A stretch of 64,000 bases of DNA from Arthrobacter sp. StoSoilB19. Its GTDB lineage: Bacteria; Actinomycetota; Actinomycetes; Actinomycetales; Micrococcaceae. Every line of letters starts with the position of its first letter. Position 1 is the stretch's first letter. The stretch spans positions 248,001 through 312,000 of the forward strand of contig NZ_AP024650.1 of NCBI RefSeq assembly GCF_019977275.1, read 5' to 3'. Below, one piece after another: positions 34,944-44,347 of this stretch. The translations under genes and the position numbers were made by a program. Under the pieces are notes generated by a model. The model did no database searches. It was not told the DNA's origin and was given only the letters and a program-made list of their open reading frames with translations.

Positions 34944-35522
34944 GTGACGCTTCCCGGGCACGCTTTCCGCGGATGGGATGACGCACTGACCGACTCCTTC
35001 CTGGCCGGGGATGAGCACGCCCTGGCAGCGGCCTACCGTGAGTTCGCGCCCCTGGTGCACACCCTTGCCCTGCGTTCCCTGCCGGACAGGGCAGCGGCGG
35101 ACGACGTGACCCAGGAGGTCTTCATCCGGGCCTGGCGTTCGCGGAGTACCTTCAACCCGCAAGTGGCCAGGCTGCCGGCGTGGATCGTGGGAATCACCCG
35201 GAACGCCATCACCGATGCCCATTCGGCGGCAGCCCGGGAAGCACGCAAGGCCTTCGCCGCGGCCGGAGCCGGTATGGGCGAAGACGCCGGAACGGGAACA
35301 GAGGCGGCGGAAATGCTGGCGGACAGGCTGCTCCTGGACGGCGAGCTGGAGAGGCTGGGCGAGCCCCAGGGGTCCATCATGAAGCTCGCCTTTTACGAGG
35401 ACCTGACCCACGAGCAGATTTCACGCAAACTGGGCCTTCCCCTTGGTACGGTCAAGAGCCACATCCGCCGGAGCCTGTCGCACCTGCGAAGCAGATTGGA
35501 GGTAGACCATGCCGCATCTTGA
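34944..35522 (+). CDS. ECF-type RNA polymerase sigma factor (SigK-like)
   Basis: 192 residues from a GTG placed six bases after GAAGGAG. Region 2 shows REFAPLVHTLALRSLP and AADDVTQEVFIRAWRSRS; region 4 shows LTHEQISRKLGLPLGTVKSH with IRRSLSHLRSRL. The gene overlaps the anti-sigma gene by 14 bases, so the two are coupled. The zinc-anti-sigma partner and secreted proteins upstream parallel the mycobacterial sigK-rskA arrangement. Confidence 0.92.
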   Translation: MTLPGHAFRGWDDALTDSFLAGDEHALAAAYREFAPLVHTLALRSLPDRAAADDVTQEVFIRAWRSRSTFNPQVARLPAWIVGITRNAITDAHSAAAREARKAFAAAGAGMGEDAGTGTEAAEMLADRLLLDGELERLGEPQGSIMKLAFYEDLTHEQISRKLGLPLGTVKSHIRRSLSHLRSRLEVDHAAS

Positions 35523-36282
35523 TCCGGAACAGTTGAGCCTCCTGGCACTTTACGACGGCTGGGAGGACCCGGGTGCCCGGGAGCACCTGGCTGCCTGCCC
35601 CGAGTGCGCCGCCGATTTTGCCGCCCTGCGCCGCACGGTGGACGCGGTGAAGACCGCACCGGACACCAGCCGCCTGGCCGTGCCCGGGCCACAGGTATGG
35701 GCTGGAATCCACCGGGAACTGGGCCTTTCGGGGTCCGTGCGGGAGGATCCGCTGGCGGCGGACGCCGCCAAGGGAAACAGCGTGGGTCCGGCGGCCGCAC
35801 CTGTGGACGCGCCGCCGTCGAACGTCATCCCTGTCCGCCGGCGGACCAAAGGTGCCTGGTGGCAGCGCCCCGGTACGTGGGTGGCAGCTGCAGCCGCAGC
35901 CGTCCTGGTGGTGGTTGGTGCGGTGTTGACCTTGACCCGTCCGCCCCAGCCCCAGCAGCTGGCCTCTGCCCAGCTGGCGCCGCTGGCGCAGCACTCCGCC
36001 GCAGGATCGGCCAAGGTGGTGACGGCGCCCGACGGTTCCCGCAACCTGGAAATCAGCCTGGACAAGGATGAAGCCAAGGGTTACCAGGAGGTGTGGCTGA
36101 TTGCGCCGGACCTTTCCCGGCTGGTCAGCCTGGGCGTCATGAACTCCACATCCGGAACGTTCCAGGTGCCCAGCGGCCTGGACCTCTCCCAGTACCCGGT
36201 GGTGGATGTTTCCGACGAACCGATGGACGGCAATCCTGCGCACTCCAGCGTGAGTATCGCCAGGGGCACCCTGTCATCCTGA
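35509..36282 (+). CDS. Membrane anti-sigma factor (RskA-like, zinc-binding)
   Basis: 257 residues. The N-terminal anti-sigma domain has the ZAS motif His26, Cys30, Cys33 (HLAACPECAADF). One membrane helix spans about 124-142. The extracytoplasmic C-terminus matches the anti-sigma-K domain (LEISLDKDEAKGYQEVWLIA, then GTFQVPSGLDLSQYPVVDVS). It should hold the ECF factor inactive until its outer domain is cleaved. It is convergent with the GAF-ANTAR gene. Confidence 0.92.
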   Translation: MPHLDPEQLSLLALYDGWEDPGAREHLAACPECAADFAALRRTVDAVKTAPDTSRLAVPGPQVWAGIHRELGLSGSVREDPLAADAAKGNSVGPAAAPVDAPPSNVIPVRRRTKGAWWQRPGTWVAAAAAAVLVVVGAVLTLTRPPQPQQLASAQLAPLAQHSAAGSAKVVTAPDGSRNLEISLDKDEAKGYQEVWLIAPDLSRLVSLGVMNSTSGTFQVPSGLDLSQYPVVDVSDEPMDGNPAHSSVSIARGTLSS

Positions 36283-36287
36283 CGCGG

Positions 36288-37235
36288 TCAGCCGCCGAAG
36301 TGTGAGTGCGGGGCACCTTCCGGCAACCGCTCCAGCAGTTCCTCCGCCACCTTGCGCAGCTTGATGTTCCGGTGGCTGGAAGCCTTGGCAAGGATGGAGA
36401 AGGCCTCCTGGTACGAGCACCTGTTCTGGGCCATGATCACGCCGCAGGCAACGTTGATGGAGGTGCGGCTGTCCAGGGCCGAACGGAGGTCGGTGGCCAG
36501 CGAGCGGGCGGAGTGCAGGTTGATGGCCATCTGCAGGCTCTTGGCTGCCAGGGCGGCAAAGGTGCGTGCCTCGGCGATGGCCTGCAGCGGGAAAGCCTTC
36601 GAGTCGTGCGCGAAGAAGGCAAGTGCGGCGGCGGTCCGGCCGGGGCCACTGCTGCCGATCGTTTGGTCATCTTCCGCGGGGTCCGCTTCCAGACGGAGCC
36701 GTACGGCAAGGGCACTGCCGAACCCTGATAACTGCAACTGCGACGAATAGTGCTGCCACCGGAAATCCCCGTTCCGCTGGAGCACCGCGACGGGGTGCCC
36801 GCCTGACATGACGTCAGTTACCGGCCCCTCGTCCATTTCCCGTTCCCAGTCCAGCATCCGCACTACTTCACCGGTGGTGCCCGTTATGGCAGGAGTCCGC
36901 TTGGCCTGGTGCAGCACCAGGCCGCAGCCCACGTCAATCCCGGCGGTGGCGGCCACATGGTCAGCCGAGGCGGCCACCAGCAGCCTAAGGGAATCGGAGA
37001 GGGTCTGGGCGTCATTGACCAGGTCCAGCACGAGGGCGGGGTTTCGGGGTGCACCGCGTTCACGGCCGCGCGGCTCCGGATGGGGCACGCGCGTCCTGCG
37101 GGCGTTCGCTGCGGAAAGAGGGCCGGCGACGGCTGGGGGAGAGCCCTTGGTCTCAAAGGACTCCTCGTCGCCGGCCCCGCTTAGTACCCGGGTCCTATGA
37201 ACCGGGAAGCCTGGGTTTACCTGTCGTGCATGCAT
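36288..37235 (-). CDS. GAF and ANTAR domain regulator
   Basis: 315 residues. A GAF domain lies at about 60-220 (ALVLDLVNDAQTLSDSLRLL, CGLVLHQAKRTP) and an ANTAR domain at about 240-310 (ALDSRTSINVACGVIMAQNR, SYQEAFSILAKASSHRN, VAEELLERLP). ANTAR domains bind paired hairpins in RNA and prevent termination. The start is uncertain: ATG at 37235 or GTG at 37247. The first 45 residues look poorly conserved. An unusually structured region lies directly upstream. Confidence 0.85.
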   Translation of the reverse strand: MHARQVNPGFPVHRTRVLSGAGDEESFETKGSPPAVAGPLSAANARRTRVPHPEPRGRERGAPRNPALVLDLVNDAQTLSDSLRLLVAASADHVAATAGIDVGCGLVLHQAKRTPAITGTTGEVVRMLDWEREMDEGPVTDVMSGGHPVAVLQRNGDFRWQHYSSQLQLSGFGSALAVRLRLEADPAEDDQTIGSSGPGRTAAALAFFAHDSKAFPLQAIAEARTFAALAAKSLQMAINLHSARSLATDLRSALDSRTSINVACGVIMAQNRCSYQEAFSILAKASSHRNIKLRKVAEELLERLPEGAPHSHFGG

Positions 37236-37260
37236 TGCCAGTCTCACACCCCCTAGTGAG

Positions 37261-37370
37261 CCAAGTACCGGAAAGCAGAACAGGTCTTGTCTCTGTGAAA
37301 AACCTAATGGCCGTCCAGCCCCCAGTGGATGCGTAACCAGTACCTGTTTTTCCGATTAGGGAGTACTTGG
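37261..37370. ncRNA. Candidate structured RNA / leader with alternative pairings
   Basis: CCAAGTAC (37261-37268) is complementary to GTACTTGG (37363-37370). Inside, CGGAAA (37269-37274) pairs with TTTCCG (37349-37354) and AACAGGT (37279-37285) with ACCTGTT (37342-37348). An alternative helix, CCTAAT (37303-37308) with ATTAGG (37355-37360), cannot form together with all of these. In the minus direction the block would be the 5' leader of the GAF-ANTAR gene; in the plus direction it lies upstream of the GH51 promoter. No known riboswitch was recognised. Confidence 0.45.
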
Positions 37371-37376
37371 GCGCGC

Positions 37377-37440
37377 CCTGCGGAAACCCCTCAGGCGTGT
37401 TGCCGCAGGTGGGAAGCGGGTCGCTTGGCGACCCAGGGGT
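37377..37440. ncRNA. Second structured block with pseudoknot-like pairing
   Basis: CCTGCGG (37377-37383) pairs with CCGCAGG (37403-37409). Its loop segment ACCCCT (37386-37391) is complementary to AGGGGT (37435-37440), and a perfect hairpin GGGTCGC-TTG-GCGACCC (37418-37434) lies between. The order is that of an H-type pseudoknot. The strand is not known. It adjoins the previous block. Confidence 0.35.
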
Positions 37441-37472
37441 GAGGCCGCGCTGCCGCCCGGTCAACGGAGCAC

Positions 37473-37524
37473 TTGACTCCCGAGGCGGGCCCCCCAACAA
37501 TAGTTTCTATAACGTTGTAGAAAC
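37473..37524 (+). promoter_or_regulatory. GH51 promoter with overlapping LacI-type operator
   Basis: A -35 TTGACT (37473-37478) and -10 AACAAT (37496-37501) with a 17-base spacer place the transcript start near 37508. Exactly there lies a 22-bp near-palindrome (37503-37524), halves GTTTCTATAAC and GTTGTAGAAAC, with the central CG typical of LacI-family operators. Binding would block transcription start. The LacI gene at 39719 is the likely binder. Confidence 0.65.
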
Positions 37525-37542
37525 CAAGCCGAGGATGCCTTC

Positions 37543-39069
37543 GTGACCCAGCCAGAACCCGCCGCAGCAAAAATCACCGTCGACCCGTCGTTCACCGTGG
37601 GGCCGGTCCGCCGTCGTACGTTCGGTGCCTTTGTTGAGCACCTTGGCCGGTGCGTCTACACCGGCATTTTTGAACCGGACCACCCGGATGCCGACGACGA
37701 CGGGTTCCGGAGGGACGTCCTCGCGCTCACCCGCGAACTGGGGGTATCCACCGTCCGCTACCCCGGCGGCAACTTTGTGTCCGGCTACCGCTGGGAGGAC
37801 GGGGTGGGCCCGGTTGACCAGCGGCCAGTGCGCCTGGACCTGGCCTGGCACTCCACCGATCCCAACACGGTGGGCGTGGACGAGTTCGCCACGTGGTCCG
37901 CCAAGGCCGGCGTTGAACCCATGATGGCGGTGAACCTGGGCACCCGCGGGGTCCAGGAGGCGCTGGACCTCCTGGAGTATTGCAACATCGACGCCGGCAC
38001 GGCGCTGGCCGGCCAGCGCCAGGCGAACGGTGCCCGGGACGGCTATGGCATCAGGATGTGGTGCCTGGGCAACGAAATGGATGGCCCCTGGCAGATCGGC
38101 CACAAGAACGCGCTGGAATACGGCCGCCTGGCCGCCGACACTGCCCGTGCCATGCGCATGATGCAGCCGGACGTGGAGTTGGTGGCCTGCGGCAGTTCAG
38201 GGCCCACCATGCCGACTTTCGGTGAGTGGGAACGCGTGGTTTTGACGGAGACCTACGAGCTGGTGGACCTGATCTCGGCGCACCAGTACTTCGAGGACTT
38301 CGGCGACCTGCAGGAACACCTCGCCGCGGGACACAAGATGGAGGCCTTCATCCGCGACCTCGTCAGCCACATCGACCATGTGAAGTCGGTCAAGAAATCT
38401 TCCAAGCAGGTGAACATCTCCTTCGACGAGTGGAACGTCTGGCACATGAGCCGCGACGAGTCCAAGGTGCCCACCGGCAAGGACTGGCCCGTGGCCCCCG
38501 TCCTGCTGGAGGACACCTACACGGTGGCGGACGCCGTCGTCGTGGGGGACCTGCTGGTCACGCTGCTCCGCAACACGGACCGCGTCCACTCCGCCAGCCT
38601 GGCGCAGCTGGTGAACGTCATCGCCCCCATCATGACCGAGCCGGGCGGCCGCGCCTGGAAGCAGACCACCTTTCACCCCTTCGCCCTGACCTCACGGCAC
38701 GCCTCCGGCACCGTCCTGCAACTCGCCGTCGAATCCCCACTGGTCAGCGGCGGCACGACAACTGACGTCGCCGCCCTGTCCGCCGTCGCCACGTATGACG
38801 CGGACAAGGGCGAAGCCGTGGTGTTCGCCGTCAACCGGTCCGCCGGCCAGGCACTGACGCTTGACGCAGCCGTGGCCGGGCTGGGCGATGTCCGGTTGCT
38901 GGAGGCGGTGACCTACGCCAACAAGGACCCGTACTGGCAGGCCAGCGCCGACGATTCCACCTCCGTCCTGCCATCGGAAAACGGCACCGTGAAGGTGGAC
39001 GGCGGGAGGCTCACCGCCGAACTCCCCGCCGTGTCCTGGTCCATGATCCGGCTGTCCGTGGACAGCTGA
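37543..39069 (+). CDS. Alpha-L-arabinofuranosidase, GH51
   Basis: 508 residues from a GTG start after GAGG. GH51 enzymes remove arabinofuranose from arabinan and arabinoxylan fragments. The acid/base is Glu178 in CLGNEMDGPW and the nucleophile Glu296 in SFDEWNVWH; STVRYPGGNFVSGYRWEDGVG is the family's early motif. The C-terminal jelly-roll follows from about 390. There is no signal peptide, so it acts on imported oligosaccharides. It is controlled by a LacI operator at its transcript start. Confidence 0.94.
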   Translation: MTQPEPAAAKITVDPSFTVGPVRRRTFGAFVEHLGRCVYTGIFEPDHPDADDDGFRRDVLALTRELGVSTVRYPGGNFVSGYRWEDGVGPVDQRPVRLDLAWHSTDPNTVGVDEFATWSAKAGVEPMMAVNLGTRGVQEALDLLEYCNIDAGTALAGQRQANGARDGYGIRMWCLGNEMDGPWQIGHKNALEYGRLAADTARAMRMMQPDVELVACGSSGPTMPTFGEWERVVLTETYELVDLISAHQYFEDFGDLQEHLAAGHKMEAFIRDLVSHIDHVKSVKKSSKQVNISFDEWNVWHMSRDESKVPTGKDWPVAPVLLEDTYTVADAVVVGDLLVTLLRNTDRVHSASLAQLVNVIAPIMTEPGGRAWKQTTFHPFALTSRHASGTVLQLAVESPLVSGGTTTDVAALSAVATYDADKGEAVVFAVNRSAGQALTLDAAVAGLGDVRLLEAVTYANKDPYWQASADDSTSVLPSENGTVKVDGGRLTAELPAVSWSMIRLSVDS

Positions 39070-39140
39070 CCCCCCCCGGGGGCGGGAGGGCAGGGGCGCC
39101 CTTATGACGACGGCGGGCCGCAGGTGGGAGGATGGACGGC

Positions 39141-39719
39141 ATGGAACTGCACATCACGGGCGATCCCGCCGCGGACAAGTTGTTGAGCGAGGACGACTTC
39201 GCCCTGCTGACCGGCATGCTGCTGGACCAGCAGGTGACGATGGAATCGGCCTTTGCCGGGCCCGAGAAGATCCGCAGCCGGATCGGGTCGCTTAAGCCGG
39301 AGGCCATCGCCGCGCAGGACCCCCAGGCGTTTGTGGAGATGTTCAAGGAACGGCCCGCCGTACACCGCTTCCCCGGTTCCATGGCCGCCCGGGTGCAGGC
39401 GTTGGCCGAGGCCGTCCAGAGCGAGTGGGACGGGGACGCCGCGGCCATCTGGACCAAAGGGTCACCGGACGGGGCCGAGGTGCTGCGCCGCCTCAAGGCC
39501 CTGCCCGGATTCGGCGAGCAGAAGGCGAAAATCTTCCTGGCCCTCCTGGGCAAGCAGCGCGGCCTGAATGCGCCGGGATGGCGTGAAGCCGCGGGACACT
39601 ATGGTGAGGACGGCAGCTACCTGTCAGTGGCAGACATCGTGGACCCGGAATCCCTGGCAAAAGTGCGCGCCAGCAAGCAGGCCGCCAAAGCAGCGGCGAA
39701 AGCAGGAAAAGAACGTTAA
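39141..39719 (+). CDS. HhH-GPD type base-excision DNA repair protein
   Basis: 192 residues from the ATG at 39141, nine bases after GGGAGG. The HhH-GPD core appears as LTGMLLDQQVTMESAFAGPE and the hairpin LKALPGFGEQKAKIFLALLG. The usual catalytic Asp position is not clear, and the C-terminus is Lys/Ala-rich (KQAAKAAAKAGKER). This actinobacterial subgroup is not well characterised. It is translationally coupled (TAATG) to the LacI gene. Confidence 0.82.
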   Translation: MELHITGDPAADKLLSEDDFALLTGMLLDQQVTMESAFAGPEKIRSRIGSLKPEAIAAQDPQAFVEMFKERPAVHRFPGSMAARVQALAEAVQSEWDGDAAAIWTKGSPDGAEVLRRLKALPGFGEQKAKIFLALLGKQRGLNAPGWREAAGHYGEDGSYLSVADIVDPESLAKVRASKQAAKAAAKAGKER

Positions 39720-40723
39720 TGGCAGTCACCATGAACGACGTCGCACGGGCGGCGGGCGTTTCCCTCAAGACCGTTTCCAACGTCCTGAACGACTACGAAT
39801 TCATCCGTCCGGCCACCAAGCAGCGGGTGCAGGATGCCATTGCGGAGCTGGGCTACGAAGCCAACCTCACGGCGCGCAGCCTCCGGTCCGGCAAGACTTC
39901 CATGCTGGGGCTGGTCCTGTCCGACCTCTCCGCCCCGTACTACGCCGAGCTGGCGTCCAGGCTGATGAAGGCCGCTTCCCGCCGGGGTTACCGGGTGCTG
40001 GTGGAGCAGTCCGACGCGGAAGCGGCCGCTGAACTGGGCGCCCTGCAGGGGACGTTCCGGCAGCTCACCGACGGCCTGCTGTTCACGCCGCTGATGGTTG
40101 ACGCGGAGGCCATTTCCGCGCGTGCCGGCAGCAAGCCGCTGGTGATGCTCGGCGAGCACATCATGGATCCCCGCTTCGACCTGGTCACGATGAAGAACGG
40201 GGAAGCCGCGGCGGCGCTCACGGCGCACCTGCTGGCCGGCGGCCGCCGCCGCATTGCCGTGATCGGGGCGAACGCCGGGGAGACCTCCGGCAGCGGGGGC
40301 CTGCGCCTGAACGGATACCGGAAGGCGCTGGAGGCAGCCGGCATCGCGTTCGACCCTGCCCTGGTGGTGCCTGCGGAGTGGCGCCGCGACACCGGCGCCG
40401 CCGCCGTGGCCGGCCTCCTGGCATCCGGCGTGGAGTTCGACGCCGTCTTCGGGCTGAACGACGTGCTGGCACTCGGCGCATTGCACGAACTCCTGATCCG
40501 CGGGGTTAAGGTGCCCCAGGACGTGGCCGTGGCAGGCTTTGACGACATCGACGAAGCCCGGTTCGCGTCCCCGTCCCTGACCACCGTCTCGCCGGGCATG
40601 GACGAGATCGCGGAACGGTCCATCGGCCTGCTGCTGGACCGGATCGCCGGGCGCGAGACATCCGGGGCGGGCGTGCACGTGGAGGCCGGGTTCGAACTAA
40701 AGATCCGCGAGTCCGCGCCGTAG
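39719..40723 (+). CDS. LacI-family regulator, likely repressor of the GH51 gene
   Basis: 334 residues. The DNA-binding region is MNDVARAAGVSLKTVSNVLN with hinge LTARSLRSGKTSMLG. The effector domain has FGLNDVLALGALHELL and AGFDDIDEARFASPSLTTV. It overlaps the upstream stop codon by one base. Its place 650 bases after the GH51 gene and the lone LacI-type operator at that gene's promoter suggest an arabinose-responsive repressor. Confidence 0.9.
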   Translation: MAVTMNDVARAAGVSLKTVSNVLNDYEFIRPATKQRVQDAIAELGYEANLTARSLRSGKTSMLGLVLSDLSAPYYAELASRLMKAASRRGYRVLVEQSDAEAAAELGALQGTFRQLTDGLLFTPLMVDAEAISARAGSKPLVMLGEHIMDPRFDLVTMKNGEAAAALTAHLLAGGRRRIAVIGANAGETSGSGGLRLNGYRKALEAAGIAFDPALVVPAEWRRDTGAAAVAGLLASGVEFDAVFGLNDVLALGALHELLIRGVKVPQDVAVAGFDDIDEARFASPSLTTVSPGMDEIAERSIGLLLDRIAGRETSGAGVHVEAGFELKIRESAP

Positions 40724-40801
40724 TTCCGGGCGGCCAGGTTTCGCCTGCTCCGCAAGCGGGTACGCCTATGCCACCGGTTCAAGAGACGGAAAGGTGCCGC
40801 C

Positions 40802-41353
40802 ATGATTGCCCTCCTGGTCATCGACATGCAGAACGCTTTCTTCGAAACCCCCGAACTGGCAGCCCAGCGGGAACGGGTGGTCAGCGAGTGCAACCGGCTG
40901 CTGGAAGGGTTCAAGGCCGCCGGCCACAAGGCGCTGCTGGTGGGCACCGAACACGAGCGGGACAAATCCACCTGGACCCTCAGCATGCTCGACGACGACC
41001 AGGGGTTCATCTTCCGCGGCAGTGAACAGGCCCAGTCCGTGCCGGGGCTCATCACCGAAGACCTGCCCCAGCTGAACAAGACCCGCGACAGCGCCTTCGT
41101 GGGCACCAACCTGCTGGCCCGGCTGCGGAACTGGGGAGCCGACCAGGTGGTGCTCGCGGGCGTCTCAACCCACAACTGCATTGCCCAGACCGCCGCCGAT
41201 GCATTCGCGCACAACATCCGCGTGACGTATGCCAGGGACGCCATGGCCTCCGAAGCCGACCAGGACGCCGCCGACATGCTCCGCATCCTTTCCGCTACCT
41301 ACCGCCAGCCCGTCCAGTCCAGCGGGGAGATCCTTTCCGGGCTCAGCAAGTAG
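40802..41353 (+). CDS. Isochorismatase-family cysteine hydrolase
   Basis: 183 residues. The Asp-Lys-Cys triad is visible: Asp8 ([11 protein letters not shown]), Lys93 (LNKTRDSAF) and Cys126 ([12 protein letters not shown]), with the cis-peptide region VLAGVSTHN. Members hydrolyse N-carbamoyl amides, nicotinamide or related compounds. It lies just upstream of urease genes, so a role in releasing urea or ammonia from a ureide is possible but unproven. Confidence 0.88.
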   Translation: MIALLVIDMQNAFFETPELAAQRERVVSECNRLLEGFKAAGHKALLVGTEHERDKSTWTLSMLDDDQGFIFRGSEQAQSVPGLITEDLPQLNKTRDSAFVGTNLLARLRNWGADQVVLAGVSTHNCIAQTAADAFAHNIRVTYARDAMASEADQDAADMLRILSATYRQPVQSSGEILSGLSK

Positions 41354-41468
41354 GCCCCACCGGTCAGCAAACAGGCTCCGGATAGACCGGCCTGATGCTG
41401 CTGAAACCTGGCGGAAACGTGCCGGGTCTACGCTGGAGCCCACGCCGTTGGCCGTCGAAGGGAAATCC

Positions 41469-41771
<303 letters not shown>

Positions 41772-41782
41772 GGAGAGCCGCA

Positions 41783-42121
41783 ATGATCCCAGGCGAGTAC
41801 GTTCTCCGGCCGGAGCCCGTGACCGCGAACGCGGGCAGGGACGCGATCGAGGTGGCCGTGACCAACACCGGCGACCGGCCCGTCCAGGTGGGTTCCCACT
41901 TCCACTTCGCTGAGGCCAACGCTGCCTTGTCCTTCGACCGGGACGCCGCCTACGGCCGGCGCCTGGACATTCCTGCGGGAACGGCTGCGCGGTTTGAGCC
42001 GGGCGACTCCCGGAGCGTGCGGCTGATCGAACTGGCCGGGCGCCGCGAGGTGTTCGGGCTCAGCAACGCGGTCAACGGAAAGCTCGACGGCGGCACCCGC
42101 CAGGAAGGGGACGTCCAGTGA
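41783..42121 (+). CDS. ureB: Urease beta subunit
   Basis: 112 residues. It has [13 protein letters not shown], the beta core [18 protein letters not shown] and the end [17 protein letters not shown]. An AAGGAGAG ribosome site precedes the ATG. The stop overlaps the GTG start of ureC. Confidence 0.96.
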   Translation: MIPGEYVLRPEPVTANAGRDAIEVAVTNTGDRPVQVGSHFHFAEANAALSFDRDAAYGRRLDIPAGTAARFEPGDSRSVRLIELAGRREVFGLSNAVNGKLDGGTRQEGDVQ

Positions 42122-43848
42122 GCTTCGAGATCCCGCGCCGGCAGTATGCGGACCTGTACGGGCCCACCGCCGGTGACAGGATCCGCCTGGCGGACACCGA
42201 CCTGTTCCTCGAGATCGAACAGGACCTCACCGTCTACGGTGAGGAAGTAGTGTTCGGTGGCGGCAAGGTAATCCGCGACGGCATGGGCCAGAACGGCCAG
42301 GCCACCCGCGACGAGGACATTCCCGACACCGTCATCACCAACGCGGTGGTCCTGGACTACACCGGCATCTACAAAGCGGACGTGGCACTCAAGGACGGGC
42401 ATATCTTCCGCATCGGCAAAGCCGGGAACCCGCAGATCACCGACGGCGTGGACATCGTCATCGGGGCCAGCACCGAAATCATCGCCGGCGAACGGAAGAT
42501 CCTCACTGCCGGCGGAATCGACACCCACATCCACTTCATCTCCCCGGACCAGGTGCCCACGGCCCTGGCCAGCGGGGTGACCACCATGATCGGCGGCGGC
42601 ACCGGCCCTGCCGAAGGCACCAAGGCCACCACCGTCACACCCGGAAAGTGGCACATCCAGCGGATGCTGCAGGCGGCTGAGGGGCTGCCCATCAACATCG
42701 GGCTGTTCGGGAAAGGCCACGCGTCCGCCGTCGAACCTTTGGCCGAGCAGATCCGCGCCGGTGCCATCGGGCTGAAAGTCCACGAGGACTGGGGGTCCAC
42801 CACCTCCTCCATCGACACCTCCCTGAAGGTGGCGGACGAGTACGACGTCCAGGTGGCCATCCACACCGACACCTTGAATGAGTGCGGATTCGTGGAGGAC
42901 ACCATCCGCGCCATCGACGGCCGCGTCATCCACACCTTCCACACGGAGGGTGCCGGCGGCGGCCACGCCCCGGACATCATCAAGATTGCCGGCATGCCCA
43001 ATGTCCTGCCGGCCTCCACCAACCCCACGCTGCCCTATACGCGGAACACCATCGAAGAGCACCTGGACATGCTCATGGTGTGCCACCACCTCAACCCGGA
43101 CATCCCCGAGGACGTGGCCTTCGCCGATTCCCGGATCCGGGCCGAAACAATCGCCGCCGAGGACGTCCTGCAGGACCTGGGCATCTTCTCCATCACCTCC
43201 TCCGACTCCCAGGCAATGGGCCGGGTGGGCGAGGTGATCACCCGCACGTGGCAGGTGGCGGACAAGATGAAGAAGCAGCGCGGGGTGTTGGAAGATCCCA
43301 CCGCCGGAATCCATGGCAGCGCGGGCAGCGACAACTTCCGGCTCAAGCGCTACGTGGCGAAATACACCATCAACCCCGCCATCGCCCAGGGCATCGCCGA
43401 CTCCGTGGGGTCCCTGGAGGTGGGCAAGTTCGCGGACCTGGTCCTCTGGGATCCCGCATTCTTCGGCGTCAAACCGGAGCTGGTGCTCAAGGGCGGGCAG
43501 ATCGCCTACGCACTGATGGGGGACGCGAACGCCTCCATCCCCACTCCCCAGCCCCGCACCATGCGGCCCATGTTCGCCACGTTCGGCAAAGCCATGCAGC
43601 AGTCCTCCATCACCTTCCTGTCCCAGGCCGCGATCGGCGCCGGGGTACCCCAGGAACTGGGGCTGGAAAAGGTCATCCGGGCCGTCTCCGGCATCCGGAC
43701 CCTCACCAAGGCCGACCTCAAGTACAACGACGCCACCCCCGACATCCAGGTGGACCCGGAAACGTACCAGGTAACCGTCGACGGCGAGGACGTCACCTGC
43801 GAACCCGCGGACGTCCTGCCCATGGCCCAGCGTTATTTCCTGTTCTAG
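42118..43848 (+). CDS. ureC: Urease alpha subunit (catalytic)
   Basis: 576 residues. Nickel ligands are in place: His137 and His139 (GIDTHIHF), carbamylated Lys220 ([10 protein letters not shown]), His249, His275 and Asp363 (SSDSQAMG). The mobile flap with its Cys322-His323 (MVCHHLNPD) is intact, so the enzyme should be active. The GTG start overlaps ureB, giving tight coupling. Accessory proteins and a nickel permease are all downstream. Confidence 0.97.
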   Translation: MSFEIPRRQYADLYGPTAGDRIRLADTDLFLEIEQDLTVYGEEVVFGGGKVIRDGMGQNGQATRDEDIPDTVITNAVVLDYTGIYKADVALKDGHIFRIGKAGNPQITDGVDIVIGASTEIIAGERKILTAGGIDTHIHFISPDQVPTALASGVTTMIGGGTGPAEGTKATTVTPGKWHIQRMLQAAEGLPINIGLFGKGHASAVEPLAEQIRAGAIGLKVHEDWGSTTSSIDTSLKVADEYDVQVAIHTDTLNECGFVEDTIRAIDGRVIHTFHTEGAGGGHAPDIIKIAGMPNVLPASTNPTLPYTRNTIEEHLDMLMVCHHLNPDIPEDVAFADSRIRAETIAAEDVLQDLGIFSITSSDSQAMGRVGEVITRTWQVADKMKKQRGVLEDPTAGIHGSAGSDNFRLKRYVAKYTINPAIAQGIADSVGSLEVGKFADLVLWDPAFFGVKPELVLKGGQIAYALMGDANASIPTPQPRTMRPMFATFGKAMQQSSITFLSQAAIGAGVPQELGLEKVIRAVSGIRTLTKADLKYNDATPDIQVDPETYQVTVDGEDVTCEPADVLPMAQRYFLF

Positions 43849-43867
43849 ACCCCACCGGAGCCCCCAC

Positions 43868-44347
43868 GTGATCATCGACAAAGTCCTCGGCAACCTGCAC
43901 GACCTTCCGGACCCCGAAACCTACGCCGGGCTGCACCGGGAAAAGGTGGTGCTTCCCAGCTCCCAGCTGGTCAAACGCATCCAGCGCGCCACCACCGACC
44001 ACGGAAAGGAAATCGGCATCCGCCTCCCCTCCGGCTCCGGGGACCTCCGCGACGGCGACATCCTCCACGTGGAAGAGGCCAACATGATCGTGGTGTCCGT
44101 GCTGCCCACCGACGTCCTGGTCATCGCACCCCGCACCATCTCCGAAATGGGCGTCACCGCGCACTCCCTCGGCAACCGCCACCTCCAGGCCCAGTTCTTC
44201 GACGCCGCTTCCGAATACGGGGCGGACGTCATGGTGTGCGCCTACGACCACACCGTCGAGGACTACCTCCGCCACAATGCCGTCCCCTACACCCGCCAGG
44301 AACGCGTCATGCCTGTACCTTTCCGCCATGCTGAGCACAGCCACTAA
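43868..44347 (+). CDS. ureE: Urease accessory protein UreE (nickel chaperone)
   Basis: 159 residues from a GTG. UreE delivers nickel to the apo-urease/UreDFG complex. The N-terminal peptide-binding domain and the metal domain (MGVTAHSLGNRHLQAQFF, VMVCAYDHTVEDYLR) are present, and the protein ends in a short His-containing tail (FRHAEHSH). ureF starts 20 bases before its stop. Confidence 0.93.
   Translation: MIIDKVLGNLHDLPDPETYAGLHREKVVLPSSQLVKRIQRATTDHGKEIGIRLPSGSGDLRDGDILHVEEANMIVVSVLPTDVLVIAPRTISEMGVTAHSLGNRHLQAQFFDAASEYGADVMVCAYDHTVEDYLRHNAVPYTRQERVMPVPFRHAEHSH

Noticed and set aside
37418..37434. GGGTCGC hairpin as a simple terminator
   Set aside because: No T run on either strand, and it is embedded in further complementary segments; treated as part of a structured RNA candidate.
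41950..43893. A 647-codon minus-strand frame opposite ureC
   Set aside because: Entirely antisense to a urease alpha subunit with all catalytic residues; Gly/Asp/His-rich shadow translation.
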